Assembly: GCF_003583365.1 (NCBI RefSeq)
Contig: NZ_QXED01000005.1
Location: forward strand, 248,001-312,000
Direction of reading: 5' to 3'
DNA length: 64,000 bases
Origin: Fibrisoma montanum
GTDB lineage: Bacteria > Bacteroidota > Bacteroidia > Cytophagales > Spirosomataceae
Under the pieces are notes generated by a model. It was not told the origin of the DNA. It worked only from the letters and a program-made list of their open reading frames with translations, and made no database searches. Below, piece after piece: positions 62,237 to 64,000 of the stretch. Position numbers and translations under genes: made by a program. Each line of letters opens with the position of its first letter. The stretch's first letter is position 1.

Positions 62237-63109
62237 TTACCGAATAAACGGACGTATTGACTCCCACACAGCGGGGAAGTTGCAGAAGATAACCACATGC
62301 GGGCAGCCGGGAATGATACTGAGCTGGCTTCGGGGAATGAGTTTGGCGGCCGTTGTCACCCGATCAATCGTATGGTAAGTATCGCTATCTCCGCTCATGA
62401 CCAACACCGGACATTTGATTTTTTCAAACGTTTCAGCACTTATGTAATCGTCGTTGTACAGCTTGTTGAGCATCGACAGGCTCTCGCCCCAGCGTTCCGG
62501 CTCCGGCATGAGGGCTTTCCGGCTTTCGAAAAGAGTCCTGGCCTGACCCATCAGCATGTCGGGCGAATAGGTAAACGTATTAGTGCGGGAACCCTTCGGC
62601 GTATCGCCCGCACCAATCGCGATGAGCTTCCTGACCGCCTGAGGATATAAAGCCGCCAGTTTATACCCCGCAAACGCTCCGTCACTGAACCCTAACACCA
62701 GCACACTATCCTGCGTAAGGCTTCGGATCAGTTTGTAAGCATCTTCGGCGCGTTGCTGCCAGGTGTAGGGTTGCGAGCCGATCTGAGACTTGCCATGGCC
62801 TCGGGTTGCTAAACAAATGACCTGATGGGTTTGGGAAAGCCTGGCGATCAACGGCTCAAATTCACTGATATAGCCGTAAACTCCGCCATGCAGCAATAGG
62901 ATCGGCTTCCCTTTGCCGTACACTTCGTAGTAAAGCCTGGCGTCGCCCACGTCGATGTATCGGCCGGCACGTGGGTTATTGCCATACGGAATTTTATCGT
63001 CCTGCGTAGAGAGAAGCCCAGTTGCTCCAGCCCGGTTAAACGCGAAAGAAGCTACCAGACATAAACCCATCAATAGGGAACGGTTTAGAAAAAAATACTT
63101 GAGGTGCAT
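62237..63109 (-). CDS. Secreted alpha/beta hydrolase
   Basis: 290 residues with an N-terminal hydrophobic signal (SLLMGLCLVASFAFN). Fold motifs: ILLLHGGVYGY (oxyanion region), VICLATRGHGKSQ, nucleophile elbow LGFSDGAFAG (GxSxG with Ser followed by Asp), acid region VLVMSGDSDTYH and the final His in IPGCPHVVIF. The length fits a small esterase or lipase-like hydrolase. Probably periplasmic. Substrate unknown. Converges with the TonB-C-like gene. Confidence 0.87.
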   Translation of the reverse strand: MHLKYFFLNRSLLMGLCLVASFAFNRAGATGLLSTQDDKIPYGNNPRAGRYIDVGDARLYYEVYGKGKPILLLHGGVYGYISEFEPLIARLSQTHQVICLATRGHGKSQIGSQPYTWQQRAEDAYKLIRSLTQDSVLVLGFSDGAFAGYKLAALYPQAVRKLIAIGAGDTPKGSRTNTFTYSPDMLMGQARTLFESRKALMPEPERWGESLSMLNKLYNDDYISAETFEKIKCPVLVMSGDSDTYHTIDRVTTAAKLIPRSQLSIIPGCPHVVIFCNFPAVWESIRPFIR

Positions 63110-63246
63110 AGCTGTTTGAGGATGTTGGTCAGGGTATGGTTGGTTATCTATCAGCCGCCAAGTAACACGTATAATGCCTGAAATACGTTATTTTCACCTG
63201 TCCAAGTTTACGTCAAATTTGTTCAATCGGGTCTGATACGTGAAGT

Positions 63247-64000
63247 ATGCTTAAAAATTCGGAAGAAGAGTCGCTGCGTCAGTGTCTTCGGTTAATCGAA
63301 GCGCAGTTAGGCTGGGGGGATGGCACCGGCTGGACGCAGTACGACTTTGAAACGCTCAGCGAAGCCATTCAGGAGCGGACTCAGGTGCGGCTTAGCGTGA
63401 CTACGCTCAAACGAGTCTGGGGGAAGATCAGATACGACAGCGCGCCCACACTGACCACCCTGAACACGCTGGCCCGGTTTGCCGGGTACCCCGACTGGCG
63501 TGGCTTCAAACAGCGCCAGTCAGAACCGACTCACTACGTCTATGATGCGGACGTGGCTGCGGAGGAACCCGTCGTGAACTACCCAATTCCTGACAAAGAA
63601 CCGGACGTATCGACCCGCCGTTTGTTCCGGCGCTACTGGCTAGTGCTGGGCCTGGGGCTGGTAGTGGCAGGATGCCTGTTTATTGCATTCAAAGAAAAGT
63701 CAGGCGCAATTACCATCAACCCAAATCAGTTTGCGTTCAGGGCCAATAAAATGACTACGGTTGGTGTACCAAATTCGGTCGTGTTTAACTACGATGCTCG
63801 GGCGGCCAGAACGGACTCGGTGTTCATCGTCCAAACCTGGGATATCAGACGAAAAACCTTAATGGCCAAGGATAAGCATGCGCATTCCGCGATGTACTAT
63901 TATCCCGGTTTCTTTCGAACCAAACTGATTGTCGACGGGCAGGTTGCCAAAACGCACGACCTGTGTATCAACACCGACGGCTGGCTCGGGCTGGTTGAAA
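63247..64000 (+). CDS. Membrane-anchored protein with N-terminal HTH-like domain (3' end outside window)
   Basis: An open frame runs from ATG 63247 to the window edge (251 codons and one base). Residues about 1-90 look like a small HTH-like domain found in Bacteroidota (YDFETLSEAIQERTQVRLS, then TTLKRVWGKI, LARFAGYPDWRGFK). A single TM helix follows near 132-148 (YWLVLGLGLVVAGCLF), and then an extracytoplasmic region rich in beta-strand-like stretches (FIVQTWDIRRK, AMYYYPGFFRTKLIVDG). Such one-pass proteins may couple an outside signal to DNA or protein contacts inside. No function is known. Confidence 0.78.
   Translation, partial: MLKNSEEESLRQCLRLIEAQLGWGDGTGWTQYDFETLSEAIQERTQVRLSVTTLKRVWGKIRYDSAPTLTTLNTLARFAGYPDWRGFKQRQSEPTHYVYDADVAAEEPVVNYPIPDKEPDVSTRRLFRRYWLVLGLGLVVAGCLFIAFKEKSGAITINPNQFAFRANKMTTVGVPNSVVFNYDARAARTDSVFIVQTWDIRRKTLMAKDKHAHSAMYYYPGFFRTKLIVDGQVAKTHDLCINTDGWLGLVE

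Overview
The window looks like a chromosomal segment from a Bacteroidota species of the Cytophagales, probably close to Spirosoma. This rests on the many double-length FtsX-type permeases, the TPR/HisKA_2 kinase, the DUF1343 (NamZ-like) protein, the scarcity of Shine-Dalgarno sequences and the mid-50s GC content by eye. I saw no rRNA, tRNA, transposase, integrase or CRISPR array.

The dominant content is sixteen FtsX/MacB-type permease genes (one cut by the left edge), all on the minus strand, in four operon-like runs. Run A (about 1-10357) is padR1 plus four permeases. Run B (13033-21672) is padR2 plus three. Run C (21910-31703) is four permeases without PadR and without an N-terminal prefix domain. 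Run D (46289-59808) is padR3 plus five. Permeases in A, B and D carry an extra N-terminal segment of about 80-100 residues (permease prefix domain), and its subtype differs by run. No ABC ATPase, HlyD-type adaptor or TolC-type channel is present, so these permeases need a partner encoded elsewhere or act as non-transporting membrane devices.

Between C and D lies a regulatory and metabolic block. It holds a NamZ-like muramidase and a phosphodiesterase/alkaline phosphatase-like protein, an AraC regulator, a sigma54 activator (REC-GAF-GAF-AAA+-HTH), a convergent TPR histidine kinase behind an ABM-domain membrane protein, two alpha/beta hydrolases around a ring-cleaving dioxygenase-like protein, and an SDR-AraC pair. 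An AraC gene and a secreted hydrolase sit between A and B. Right of D come ClpP, an ECF sigma factor with a small acidic partner, a TonB-C-like protein, another secreted hydrolase and a partial membrane-anchored protein.

The most interesting observation is regulatory. All three padR genes have the same upstream architecture: a tripartite site TGTCC-N6-GGACA-N16-GGACA, then 62-65 bp, then a -24/-12-like sigma54 element TGGCA-N3-CATTTG(A/T), then padR. A sigma54 activator with its probable kinase is encoded in the middle of the array. I infer a dispersed local regulon: kinase to sigma54 activator to padR-permease operons, with PadR as a second, local layer.

A second striking layer is a family of GC-rich intergenic inverted repeats between genes in runs A, B and C (stems of about 11-31 bp, conserved TGGGGTAAC or TGGGGTGAC core on the coding strand). 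They are absent from run D, where genes are separated by 2-4 bp or overlap by ATGA. Gene junctions within runs are nearly identical over roughly 60-200 bp, indicating recent duplication or gene conversion.
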